In this document: in pieces, positions 38,399 through 48,311 of the stretch
Layout of the letters: every line of letters begins with the position of its first letter
How positions within the stretch are numbered: position 1 is the stretch's first letter
Assembly: GCF_029919255.1 (NCBI RefSeq)
Contig: NZ_CP123991.1
Coordinates: 1,667,110 to 1,731,109 of the forward strand
Reading direction: 5' to 3'
DNA length: 64,000 bases
Origin: a cyanobacterium endosymbiont of Epithemia clementina EcSB
Lineage (GTDB): Bacteria > Cyanobacteriota > Cyanobacteriia > Cyanobacteriales > Microcystaceae
The notes under the pieces: generated by a model
Database searches by the model: none
What the model was told of the DNA's origin: nothing
What the model saw: the letters and a program-made list of their open reading frames with translations, nothing else
Program-made: the position numbers and the translations under genes

Positions 38399-39984
38399 AA
38401 ATTGTATTATTTCTGTGTTGATACCAAGCCACCAAATGATCAAAATTATCTCCAAAGTCTACTTCTTCATCAATAAAACACTCAAAAAAGTTCTTAAACG
38501 GTTCCTTCGTAAAATCATAGCTAAGTAGTGAACACAAAATGAGTAATTGTCACTCCCTTACTTAAATATATAAAGTAGTAAACTGTTTATATATTAATAG
38601 TCTAATTGTTTTTTAGGAAAACTAAAATATTGAATATTATAGCTTATATTTAATCCTACAATTGTTTATGTTTTAAAAATTAAGCTGAAGTTAGAAGCAA
38701 AAATGGACTTTGCTTGACAATTCTTCCTTGTCCTAATTTAGCGTTAGAAATTGCTCAAATTTTTTGAAGTTATTAAGATATATATGCTAAATCAAGCGTG
38801 CTTAAATTGTAGCAATTTTATAACCAGAGTTATTTAAAGATTAATTTACTAAAAAATAACGTCTATTAATAGATTAAATATAGTCCAAATTTTCTAATTT
38901 TTTCTTAAAAAAATATTTAATTACTTTAAAATAATTAAATAAGAATAAATAAATAAAACAATGAAAGCTTTTATGAATTCGGTTAAAAAATAACTCTAGA
39001 CGTTGTCCAAATAAGGAGGCATCATTTAACGGAAAATGTAAAATATTGTAATTGGAGCTAAAGCTCTTATCAAAGAACAAATTTCTTGATTAAACGTGAC
39101 TCAATTAACAAAGTCTTTTCTATTAGAAGAGTTACGAAAATTTAGAAAAATTTACACTTAAGACAATCAAGGCGGATGGTGATCGTAAATGGCAGATTTT
39201 GAATCATTTAAACCGTAGTACAGACGGAAGGCATATAGCGGTAGGTTTTAGAGCATGTTTAAATTTAAAGCTACCCATTGATACAGCCTAATTGAAATAG
39301 CGATCACTATATATTTGGTTTGATAATTTTATGTTTATTTTCTGACCAAAAATAGCCAGTAAATTTACTTAAGATTGCATTACTGTAAAATTTTTTACAA
39401 TTGAATCACTCATACTTAATACTTTACCTATGATGTCAATATCTTATTTAACTTCATTGAATAAATCGACAGCTTCATTATTCTTTTCGCTGGAACAGAC
39501 TCATGCCGTGATGAAACAAATTGTCAAATATATTGAACAAACAGTTGCAACTTGAAAATTGGGATTCAGCGATCGAATGTCAATGACAGAGGTCTAAACG
39601 ATATAAGAGTTTTGATAGCCATCTTCTATCTTGATAAGCCCTATTTTTTATCAGTTTTCTTCTCTTTATTTTTAGTGATTACTTTATGTTTTAATACAAA
39701 CTATATTTAAGTGAGTTTGTCAATGCCTAATTCCTATAAATTATTCTCTACTGTTTGATCGCTATCAACTAATGGCTAATTTAGTTATAAGCCAAAGATT
39801 TTAATAAAAGGGAACGGGTAACAGGAAATAGAAAATAAAATCAGAAAAATACCTAATGAGTTTAATAAATACCTTAAAAATAAGGACTTATTAACTTATT
39901 TTAAGAATATAAATTTATTATTATTTGGGTTGGAACCGATTATCATCTAAATACTTATTTTAAAGAAAAATTAATATCCATAGA

Positions 39985-40270
39985 CAGGTTATACAGTTTA
40001 GATACGGATTGAGTGGCGACTTAATAAGCTTAGGATATATTGTTTCTAATTCTGGTTTTAACCTGGGACTATCTTCTAATAGATTTTGAATTTCAGCGCG
40101 AAGATGTACAATGACTTCCTATTTTTTTCAATTTTTATTAGACATGTTTTAATGCTCATTAAAGCACGTCCATTATTATTCTCCATATCTTCTAAATTTC
40201 TCGATTAAATGACTCTACCCAACTCTGATTAGTGAAAATTATTTTAAACTCTAAAATACTCTGATTTGGG
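39985..40270 (-). pseudogene. DUF29-family protein relic
   Basis: Minus-strand pieces in order resemble DUF29 proteins: QSWVESFNREI, EDMENNNGRALMSIKTCLI, and then EVIVHLRAEIQNLLEDSPRL followed by KPELETIYP, the helical second half (I-x-x-LLEDSPSLRP-x-L). They are separated by frameshifts and stops. The family is cyanobacteria-rich and of unknown function. Confidence 0.6.
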
Positions 40271-40320
40271 AATAATTTTAACGATAAGTAAATTTTTATC
40301 AACTCAAACAATTTTTCAAA

Positions 40321-40354
40321 AAAATAATCAATACTATAATGTATTGATTATTTT
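40321..40354. terminator. Perfect 14-bp hairpin downstream of the exporter
   Basis: AAAATAATCAATAC (40321-40334) pairs exactly with 40341-40354 across a 6-nt loop. It lies 345 bp past the stop of the minus-strand exporter gene, beyond an unassigned stretch. It may be a terminator; position is not decisive. Confidence 0.45.
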
Positions 40355-40698
40355 AGATGACAGGTGAGGTAAAATTGATTAAATTATTTCAATTCATCCA
40401 ATTTAAATTGTTCCTTTTTATACAAAATTTATTGTTTGTTTAATCCATAGATTACAATCACTACTGTCTAAAGTTTTAGATATTAGTTTTTTTCCCAATA
40501 GTGTTTATATAACACCATCTTCATCAACTCAAACCACAGACGTGGACTTTGTAAAAATTGACAAAGGTTAATCCCTACGGAAATGTGTGGCTAGATTTTA
40601 TAAAATTGGGATTAGGAATCTTGAAACCTATAACATTAAGTATCTTGTGAAAGCCTGCAAGGCTCTACAACATTTTTGATCTTCTCTAAACCTATCAA

Positions 40699-42447
40699 CT
40701 AAAAATCTTTCTTTCCTTTTGCATATTGTTTTTTATAGAATCTAGCATAACGGCCTTCTTTCACCAACAATTCACTATGAGTTCCAAACTCAACGACTTG
40801 TCCTTTTTCTAAAACTAAAATGCAATCAGCGCGGTGGACGGTACTTAAACGATGGGCAATCACAAAAACGGTGCGATTTTCCATTACCCGTTCTAAGGCT
40901 TCTTGTACTAATGCTTCGGATTCAGAATCTAACGCAGATGTAGCTTCGTCTAGTATCATAATACGAGGATTGGGCAGAACAGCACGAGCGATTGCAATTC
41001 GTTGCCGTTGTCCCCCCGACAAGTTAACTCCGCGTTCCCCTACCCAAGTTTGATAGCCTTGGGGTAATTTGCTAATAAATGAGTGAGCGTTAGCAATTTT
41101 AGCCGCTTCTTCGATGGTCTGTTGCTCCAACTCTTCTCGTCCATAGGCAATATTTTGGGCAATCGTTCCCGAAAATAAAGTAGTTTCTTGGGGAACAATA
41201 CCAATTTGACGACGGAGGCTAGTTAAGGTAACACTTCTAATATCTACTCCATCGATAAAAATTTGACCTTCTTGAGGGTCATAAAAACGGGGTAATAAAT
41301 TGATTAAAGTCGTCTTACCAGCCCCAGAAGACCCCACTAAGGCAAGAATTTGACCAGGTTCGGCTAATAAGGATAGTCCCCGCAAAACTGGTTGACCGGG
41401 TTGATAGGCAAAACTAACCTGGGAATATTCTACTCTTCCTGTCACCTGGGGTAGAATTAACCCATTAGGACTCTCAACGATACTTGGTGTACAGTCAACT
41501 AATTCGAAAATACGATCTATTGATGCTTCAGCCTGTTTAAATTCATTGTAATTGCTGGTCATTAAGTCAATGGGATGCAGCAACAAAGCAACAGCTGCCA
41601 AATAACTAACAAATTCCTCAGATTTTAGATTTCCTTGGGAAATCTGCCAGCCTCCAATCAGGAAAAGCAACATAATACTAATCGCTTCGAGAAACCCTAC
41701 AATTGGATATTGAAATGCCTTGAGTTGTTCTGCATGATATTTAGACTGACGGTTACGCTCTGCTTCTTGGGCAAATCGCTTGACTTCGTAGTCCTGGGCG
41801 GCGAACGCTTTAACGATTCGAATACCACTAAAAACTTCTGTTAATAAGGCTGAAAGATTGGAAACTTGATTTTGACTACGACGGGATAATAGTAATAGTT
41901 TTCCCCCAAAATGACTTACTAAAATAGCCATTAAGGGAGATAAAATGAAACTGGCAATAGTTAACTGCCAGTTCAAATAAAACATATAAGCAGGAATGAC
42001 AATTAATTGAAGAAAATTAGAAATAAATTGATGAGATAGTTTATCAATAATTTCCCCAACCCGATCAATATCTTCTGTTAAACGATAGGTCAAGTCGCCA
42101 GTTTTTGCCGTTTCAAAAAAATCTAATCCTAGTTTATGGAGATGAGTATAGACTCCTTTTCGTAAGGAGAAAGTCATCATAAGGGCAGCATCAATCATAA
42201 AAATATTTTGCCCATATTGAAAGATTCCCCGAACTAAAAATGCCAAAGTTCCTAACCCTAACCAATAGACAACTTTCTCTACATCTCCTTTACCAATAAA
42301 TAGGGCTACTTTGCCGGCAAGATATGGCAAACAAAGAGTTATAAATACAAATCCTAAAATACAGAATAGTCCTTTGATAATTAATGACCATTGTGTCCAT
42401 AAATATGGAAGTATTCGCCACCAATTTGATCGTTTTTTTATAGTCAT
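40699..42447 (-). CDS. ABC exporter, fused permease and ATPase (MsbA-like)
   Basis: A 582-residue half-transporter that works as a homodimer in the inner membrane. Six membrane helices fill about residues 15-310. The nucleotide-binding domain (about 345-575) has Walker A VGSSGAGKTTL, Q-loop IGIVPQETTLFSG, signature LSGGQRQRIAIARA, Walker B IMILDEATSALD and the switch His in VIAHRLSTV. Architecture matches MsbA and related lipid or peptide exporters. The upstream gene on the same strand is LpxB-related, which would fit lipid export, but they are 870 bp apart with a hairpin between. The true substrate is unknown. Confidence 0.9.
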   Translation of the reverse strand: MTIKKRSNWWRILPYLWTQWSLIIKGLFCILGFVFITLCLPYLAGKVALFIGKGDVEKVVYWLGLGTLAFLVRGIFQYGQNIFMIDAALMMTFSLRKGVYTHLHKLGLDFFETAKTGDLTYRLTEDIDRVGEIIDKLSHQFISNFLQLIVIPAYMFYLNWQLTIASFILSPLMAILVSHFGGKLLLLSRRSQNQVSNLSALLTEVFSGIRIVKAFAAQDYEVKRFAQEAERNRQSKYHAEQLKAFQYPIVGFLEAISIMLLFLIGGWQISQGNLKSEEFVSYLAAVALLLHPIDLMTSNYNEFKQAEASIDRIFELVDCTPSIVESPNGLILPQVTGRVEYSQVSFAYQPGQPVLRGLSLLAEPGQILALVGSSGAGKTTLINLLPRFYDPQEGQIFIDGVDIRSVTLTSLRRQIGIVPQETTLFSGTIAQNIAYGREELEQQTIEEAAKIANAHSFISKLPQGYQTWVGERGVNLSGGQRQRIAIARAVLPNPRIMILDEATSALDSESEALVQEALERVMENRTVFVIAHRLSTVHRADCILVLEKGQVVEFGTHSELLVKEGRYARFYKKQYAKGKKDF

Positions 42448-43319
42448 TATTGGTAATTAATCTTTTAAATTAATCTTTTAAAATTTAGCTAGTATTGGAC
42501 AGTTAAGGTGTTTAACATATCAGCACAGTCAGTAAATTTTTTTTACTGTCAATATCAATAGTCATTGAGTCCAATACCACACTAGTTTATCTAACCTCTC
42601 TCAATGAGAAAGGTTAGATAAACTAGTGTGGTATTGTAACACATTTTCTCAATTAATTTGACTTATGTAGATAAATTTATCCAGCTTAATTTATCTGTTC
42701 TAAGATTAGATTATTCAATGCTACCATGCAGTTTTAACTAGTAATTTAGATTGCGAACATACCCTTATTCATTTTTTTATAGATGAGGACTGTTTTCCTC
42801 ATTAAGAACCTGCTCAATACTTGAAAATAGACCTGAAGGAATTAACAATAAACCAATGATTTTGGCTTTTATAGATTTATAATCATAGATTATCAGCTAA
42901 TAAGCTCGAAAACTTTAGATTAGTGGGGTTACTAAACCTGTCATATGAAATTATTAATATTAACGTCTTGAAAACCTTATTGAGGAATTGTTTAAGTTTT
43001 TATAGAGCCAGATCAGTAAGGTAAGTAAAATATGATTGTTCTATCTTTTTGTCGATTATTTTAATTTACAAATCTCTTATAGAAACCTAATCCTAATTAA
43101 ATTAGGATATATTTTTATATTTTAGATTAGACGCAGGTCGCTCTATTGAACTCCTTGAGAAAAATATAAATAATTCTTGATGAGATGGGAAATCATTCTA
43201 TATCTGAGACTTTTGCCAAAATTAAACTTTGACAAATTGACGATACCAACCTCCTTCCTCATAAGAAGAAAATAATTTTTTTAACTTTGCTATCTTTTTT
43301 TACTGAACATTATTTGGAT
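42448..43319. other. Gap between exporter and LpxB-related gene
   Basis: Holds the long hairpin at 42572-42636 and a small 7-bp hairpin at 43091-43107 followed by a T-rich tract. No protein relic recognised. The exporter promoter should lie at 42448-42570. Confidence 0.55.
42572..42636. repeat. Perfect 26-bp inverted repeat, 13-nt loop with further pairing
   Basis: Arms 42572-42597 and 42611-42636 are exact reverse complements; after one mismatch TCTCA/TGAGA extends the stem. The outer bases TACCACACTAG... / ...CTAGTGTGGTA closely match those of the hairpin at 12163-12218. It lies 125 bp upstream of the exporter start. Confidence 0.85.
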
Positions 43320-44519
43320 TTAATCTCCCATATAATTCAATAAAAGTTTAGCGATTCTAACAGATGCTCCAGGTGGACCAAAGCGTTTTTGTCCTTTTTC
43401 AACACAGGTGGCTAAATACTCCTTATCCGCTACCGTTTCTGCTATTTGTTTGGCTGCTTCACGCAGGGTTTCTCGAGTAGCAGGTCCGGTTCCGATAGTT
43501 TGAGCGCAACTACCAATGAGTCTGGTTTGCGCCTCGGCAAATTTATAAGTAAATTGGGGGCCCTCTCCTGGGACTTGAATGACTGGTTTTCCTAAGGCTA
43601 TCCCTTGATCTACTGCTAACCCAGCCATTCCTAACATTAGGGTACAATTGTGTAGGATGTCGCTAAAAGCGTTAGAATAACACCTAACTTCAGCTATTCC
43701 GTGATCAGACTGGTAAGTTAATTGACCTTCATTGTGTTCCCATCCTTCATTGTTGGCTATTTCGGCTAATTGGTTCATTAGTTTGGGGACTAACGCTGCC
43801 CGAAATTGAATGTGATCGGCGGGCATCACTTTAATAATTTCTAGAATAAGGTTCAATTGTAATTTAAAATTACGCTCTGCTTCAGGAAGTCTCGAGCCTG
43901 GAAGTAAGGCGATAGTGGGAACATTGGGGTTAAGATGTAGATCTTTTCCCGTAGGGATGAGTTTATCTAGAGAAGGAATTCCGCCAAATTTGGCTTTAGT
44001 GATTCCTTGTCGTTTAAGATCTTGAGCGGTATAGGGATCTCTAGTCACCACCGCTAAACATTTTTGTGATCGCAGGAAATGCCCAATAAACGGACCAATA
44101 TATAATTTCCCTTCATAAAGACTTGATAGACAGGAAATAAAAGAAACGTAGGGATATCCTGTAGAATAGGCAAACCCTTGGGACACAGTATCCCCTGTTG
44201 CCATAATTAAATCACAAGCAGGGGCATATTCCCAAACTGCTTTTAATTGCTTCCAAGCTAACCCAATCAATCCCGCTCGGAGGTCTGTGAGAAAACGCCA
44301 ACGGTTAATGTAGGAAAATCCTCCAGATGGCATATTCTGAGTAGGCCCAATAATCGGGATATTCAACCGACGATAGGCATTCCCCTCCCCGACAATAGGC
44401 ATTGCTGCTATCTCTAGGTCCGGACAAAGTTCGAGTAAGGTTTCAATCACATAGGAAGAGTGATTATCCTCTCCATGTCCATTACTAATGAATAAGATTC
44501 TTTTTTGGGAAGATGACAT
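43320..44519 (-). CDS. Lipid-A-disaccharide synthase-related protein
   Basis: A 399-residue GT-B-fold glycosyltransferase-like protein of a cyanobacterial family related to LpxB, the enzyme that joins two acylated glucosamines in lipid A. It begins with LFISNGHGEDNHSSYVIETL, has MATGDTVSQGFA, a GSRLPEAERNF donor-site segment, and LMLGMAGLAVDQGIALGKPV followed by IQVPGEGPQFTYKFAEAQ near the C-terminus. These are the marks of the LpxB-related group rather than LpxB itself. Whether it makes disaccharide lipid is unproven. Full-length; trpA follows upstream on the same strand with 92 bp between. Confidence 0.88.
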   Translation of the reverse strand: MSSSQKRILFISNGHGEDNHSSYVIETLLELCPDLEIAAMPIVGEGNAYRRLNIPIIGPTQNMPSGGFSYINRWRFLTDLRAGLIGLAWKQLKAVWEYAPACDLIMATGDTVSQGFAYSTGYPYVSFISCLSSLYEGKLYIGPFIGHFLRSQKCLAVVTRDPYTAQDLKRQGITKAKFGGIPSLDKLIPTGKDLHLNPNVPTIALLPGSRLPEAERNFKLQLNLILEIIKVMPADHIQFRAALVPKLMNQLAEIANNEGWEHNEGQLTYQSDHGIAEVRCYSNAFSDILHNCTLMLGMAGLAVDQGIALGKPVIQVPGEGPQFTYKFAEAQTRLIGSCAQTIGTGPATRETLREAAKQIAETVADKEYLATCVEKGQKRFGPPGASVRIAKLLLNYMGD

Positions 44520-44611
44520 AGGAATTTTTAAGAATTAATCTTCAACGTGACACTCCACCACAGAGATATCACTAGATACTCAATGCGTTTCAACGGTCAG
44601 ACAAGTTTGGG

Positions 44612-45406
44612 TTAATTGATCCCTTGTTTTAAAGATCTAAAAAATTTTTCAACCGAACTTAATCCTTCTTCGGGAGTTCCCTGAGATAACCGTTTAACAA
44701 TAGCACTTCCTACAATCACTGCATCCGCCCCCCAATTTTTCATCTGAACTGCATGTTTAACTTCGGAAATACCGAAACCGACCCCAATAGGTTTGTCAGT
44801 AATACTATGTAAACTAGTGATCAACTCTTCTACCCCACTGGCTACTTGTGATCGTACTCCCGTTACTCCAGTCACACTCACCAAATAGATAAACCCCTGA
44901 GATTGACTAGCGATTGCCTGAACTCGTTCTATCGGACTAGTAGGGGCAACTAATAGGGCCACCTCAATGCTCTCCGCAGCTGCGGAGTTTAACAGGCTCT
45001 GAGCTTCTTCCAGGGGCAAATCAGGAACAACTAGACCTTTGACACCAGCTTCTTTAACTCGTTTCAGAAAAGCTTCTACTCCATGATAAAAAATAGGATT
45101 GTAGTAGGTAAATAAAACAATCGGGGCTTTAATTTCTGGGGAAACTTTTTTAACAATCCCTAAGATATCTTGCAATTTAGTCCCATGGCCTAAGGCACGG
45201 GTGGCGGCCGCTTGTATCACAGGTCCATCAGCCAGGGAATCGGCATAGGGAACCCCTAATTCAATCAAATCTGCTCCTAAACTATCAAGAAGGTGTAAAG
45301 CTCGGGCAGTAGTATCTAAATCAGGATCACCAGCTGTGATAAAGGGAATTAAGGCACATCGACCTTGATCGCGTAGAGATTGGAAACAATCAGAAACCGA
45401 AGTCAT
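44612..45406 (-). CDS. trpA: Tryptophan synthase alpha chain
   Basis: A 264-residue (beta/alpha)8-barrel that cleaves indole-3-glycerol phosphate to indole, channelled to TrpB. Catalytic E49 ([16 protein letters not shown]) and D60 are both present. The usual proline after Asp in GVPxSDPxADGP is Ser here (YADSLADGP), a mild variant. [42 protein letters not shown] and VGFGISEV follow. Full length. Together with the DUF3007 gene and ndhL upstream it keeps the order ndhL, DUF3007, trpA on one strand, a conserved cyanobacterial cluster; spacing (80 and 37 bp) allows one transcript. Confidence 0.96.
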   Translation of the reverse strand: MTSVSDCFQSLRDQGRCALIPFITAGDPDLDTTARALHLLDSLGADLIELGVPYADSLADGPVIQAAATRALGHGTKLQDILGIVKKVSPEIKAPIVLFTYYNPIFYHGVEAFLKRVKEAGVKGLVVPDLPLEEAQSLLNSAAAESIEVALLVAPTSPIERVQAIASQSQGFIYLVSVTGVTGVRSQVASGVEELITSLHSITDKPIGVGFGISEVKHAVQMKNWGADAVIVGSAIVKRLSQGTPEEGLSSVEKFFRSLKQGIN

Positions 45407-45486
45407 AGTTGTAAATTACCAAGTCGGAAGTTAGAAGGGATAAACGGGTGTTGACCCTTACAGAGGTCAAATACAATTTTTATTGA

Positions 45487-45801
45487 TTAACATTCAGACG
45501 TTGATTGTTCTTGTGCGATTTTCTGTTGTAATTTCCCAAGTTCTTCTGAGCTCATTGCTTCAAGTTGTTTTTGTAAGACTGCATCCTCATAGTCTTTAAC
45601 TTGTTGATTGTAGGTCATTTTTTTACCCATCACCCTAAACAGGTAGGTAAGTGTCCAGCCAACTAGACCTACTATCAATAAGGCTTGACTCCAAATTCCA
45701 GCTGATATTTCATCAAATCCTACAGTCTGAAAAAATAGATAAGCCACTCCGCCTGCGGCAAAAACAGTAATCCCAATGGCAATAACATCAATTCGTCGCA
45801 T
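45487..45801 (-). CDS. DUF3007 family membrane protein
   Basis: A 104-residue protein of the DUF3007 family, found in cyanobacteria and plastids, function unknown. Two membrane helices (about residues 7-26 and 36-57) are followed by a polar, glutamine/glutamate-rich helix (about 65-100) likely to form a coiled coil. It sits between ndhL and trpA, its usual place, so a link to the NDH-1 complex has been suspected by context only. Intact. Confidence 0.87.
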   Translation of the reverse strand: MRRIDVIAIGITVFAAGGVAYLFFQTVGFDEISAGIWSQALLIVGLVGWTLTYLFRVMGKKMTYNQQVKDYEDAVLQKQLEAMSSEELGKLQQKIAQEQSTSEC

Positions 45802-45838
45802 GTTGTATTACATCTTGTAATTTAAGTGATTTTCTGGA

Positions 45839-46084
45839 TTAAGTTGTTAAATTGCGCCTTTTAGGCCGAAAATTTAAAAAAGGACTCAATACTAACATTC
45901 CTGGGAAAAAGAAAAACATCAAAAAATACATCCATACCCGTTCAAAAGAACTAGCTACATACCAACGACTGTTTAGATAAAAATAAACCATTCCAGGAAT
46001 AATCAACAGATAGAGAACGCTAAAAGTTAGGTAGAGCAGGGCAACTAAATGGGTATCGTTCGTTAGAAAGTCGGCTATAGTCAT
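45839..46084 (-). CDS. ndhL: NAD(P)H-quinone oxidoreductase subunit L
   Basis: An 81-residue small membrane subunit specific to cyanobacterial and plastid NDH-1, which carries respiratory and cyclic electron flow and CO2 uptake. Two membrane helices are visible (about 12-34 and 48-70). The central VYFYLNSRWYVASSFERVWM is the family signature, followed by FFPGMLVLSPFLNFRP. Its retention implies that a cyanobacterial-type NDH-1 still works, serving respiration that supplies energy and protects nitrogenase (inference). First gene of the ndhL, DUF3007, trpA cluster. Confidence 0.95.
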   Translation of the reverse strand: MTIADFLTNDTHLVALLYLTFSVLYLLIIPGMVYFYLNSRWYVASSFERVWMYFLMFFFFPGMLVLSPFLNFRPKRRNLTT

Positions 46085-48311
46085 TGTCCAATAGTAAATA
46101 TTTACACTTAGCTTAGTTTACCTAAAATCTTCGCAGAATGTCCCCACTATAGTCAACTGGGATACATCGAAAGCGCAAGGAAGCATATCTCACTAAAAGT
46201 TTGGAGACACTTGCTTGAATCTATTGTATAGACGTAGAATAGTCCCGTCCACTGATGGTTTTAAAGCAAGAGAATCTAATTTATGGTGTAGTCAAAGGAC
46301 CTTGGCTTGTTATTCAGAACAACAGATTAAACGTGTAAGAGTTGTTAACTATAGCAATAAATGTGCCTAGATAAAGAATTTTAATATTTAGAAAATTATC
46401 TTAACGATATTGTAGGGCATACAGAAACTGACTTAAAAGTCTTCGAAGAGTCCTGTTTCTGAGTTTTTAGTGGAAATATTAAGAATTTAAACAGTTTTGT
46501 TGAACAAGGAATTTTTAACAGTAATGTAGAAAAAATTTCCCGTTACAACAGAGGTTAATGGGAGAGTATGTTAGTTTACCCCGTTTATAACTTAGGTATC
46601 TTTACTTTTGTACTTATCGTCTACTCTATATTACTATATTACCTATACTTAATTGAATCCAATTAGCTAGTATTAAAGCAGACGGTTTAAGAGATTTGCT
46701 AAAAGCGCAAAGTAACATTGTAAATGTTATTAATGTTATTAACAACATAACTAAAAATAGCCTAAAAACCATTAAAAGACTAGTTTTTTACATTCTATAG
46801 TTTTTTCAAAAAACTATTAAAATTCTTTCTTTTTAACTTTTTTTTAAAAAAAGGTTGATTTAGAGTAAACTATCAATTTTTGGTCATTTTATTATTAATT
46901 GCTTAGACCACAGTAGTATGACTATACTATTTATGTTAAAATGAATAACCAAAGTTAATAGTAAATTTAAGCCGCTACTTTTTTTTTAAAAAAATACCTT
47001 TTTGTCAATCACAATTACCTATAATATAAAAAATTATCTACTAGGTAGTATTTATCGAGTGAACTTAGATAAGTCGGTTTTACAGAACTTATAATATAGA
47101 ATTAACGAGTAGAATGCCAAGTTAATAACCAAGTTAATAAGTTTTGAGTTTAAAAATTAACACAAGTTATAAACTACCTAAAAAAACTAATTAACACATT
47201 TTTTAAAAGTAAAATTAATAGTCTTCATAAGACTAGTTAGTTAATTTAAATAGTCTTAATGTCCAATCTTAAGTTTCTAAAAAAACTGAATTTTTCTTTT
47301 GATTTGCATGTTTTTATTGACAATGTTAAGGTATTATACGTCGAATTTAATTCTATTTTTTCTTATGCAAAGAAACTTATTCAATTAAATTGTTTATCAT
47401 TTATTTGAATAAATAATACTAATTATTAACTTAATTTGTGCTACTGTAGTAACAGTTTTATTGATTATTAACCAGTTTAATTTATATTTTTTAGCATTGT
47501 TTCTATCTATTGTTAATTAACTCTATTGATTTTGGCTATATTCTTAATGTCAATGTCTAGGATATCTTTGGTAATTTATACGTTTTTCAAACGGAATATG
47601 TTCTTTCTTTTTCAAAAAAGCTTAACTATTATGAGAATATATATCCATATTGATTACATCTAATTTAACAACGATTAATTTTTATTATTTTGATATATAC
47701 AACTTTCTCTTTTTAAGTTAATTTTTAAATAGTTACTGCATTGTTATAAAAAAAAGGGTTTGTCAAACAACAATAAGTATAACTCCATGAAACTTATACT
47801 TATTGTTGAGATAATTTAATTTTTACTATCTTATTTGAAATAAGAGAATGAGTAATAAAGAGTGAATTTTAATTAAAATTTTATGGGTAAAGCTGGGGTT
47901 AGTATTTGATAGCATGGAGATAAATAAGTTTCAATAATAATTGCAAGATACCAGCATTCTTAATAATTTAGTAAAAAAATTGGAATAGCAAGACTTATCG
48001 AAATTGATTGAATATATAAAAAAAATTTCTGCAAGAACAATAACAGAAATTAAATATAATTTAGCTAAGAAAGTTAAGCAAAGTTTTGATTTTAAAAACA
48101 CTCCCAAAAACACAAATTAAAACAGTACAAATCAAAATCTAATTGCTTGAATATAAGTAGGTAAAATAATTTCTTCTTTTACCTTTATTGAAATCTACCT
48201 ACTTCATTAATATTTTGATGACAAAAAAAGAAAGAAAAGTAGAAAAAAAACATTCTTGGTTAGACAGGTATTAAGATAAAATTTGAATCAAAATTGTTGT
48301 AAAGGGTCAAC
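46085..48311. other. 2.2-kb gap upstream of ndhL and the ABC ATPase
   Basis: No intact gene. 46240-46560 has plus-strand pieces that look like decayed coding sequence (YLENYLNDIVGHTETDLKVF and nearby NIKNLNSFVEQGIFN), unassigned. 46600-48300 is extremely AT-rich. A perfect hairpin lies at 47768-47808, and 47600-47720 resembles 30690-30775. Promoters of the two diverging flanking genes must lie at the ends. Confidence 0.55.
47768..47808. repeat. Perfect 15-bp inverted repeat
   Basis: CAACAATAAGTATAA (47768-47782) pairs exactly with 47794-47808 around an 11-nt loop in gene-free DNA. Confidence 0.75.

Larger units (their letters stand above)
38050..38530 (-). pseudogene. Sulfotransferase-family protein relic
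   Basis: The minus strand gives TKEPFKNFFECFIDEEVDFG followed by DNFDHLVAWYQHRNNT, resembling the (Y)GSWFDHVLxWWxHR segment of PAPS-dependent sulfotransferases. Further on it gives KSMPPFIRNGKVGDWNNYLF, resembling their C-terminal FxRKGxVGDWKNxF motif. Stops lie between. Two long hairpins (38275-38312, 38355-38398) occupy the space between the two preserved pieces. The assignment rests on these two motifs. Confidence 0.6.
37989..40698. other. 2.7-kb decayed gap between DegT gene and the MsbA-like exporter
   Basis: Contains a sulfotransferase relic (38050-38530), a DUF29 relic (39985-40270) and hairpins at 38275, 38355 and 40321, listed separately. Between 39100 and 39560 are unassigned protein-like pieces (for example KTIKADGDRKWQILNHLNRS near 39160, and a 41-codon open frame beginning at 39431). 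None is an intact recognisable gene. Confidence 0.6.

Noticed and set aside
47931-48113. 60-codon minus-strand frame
   Set aside because: Low-complexity hydrophobic translation; the opposite strand shows equally plausible broken coding pieces.
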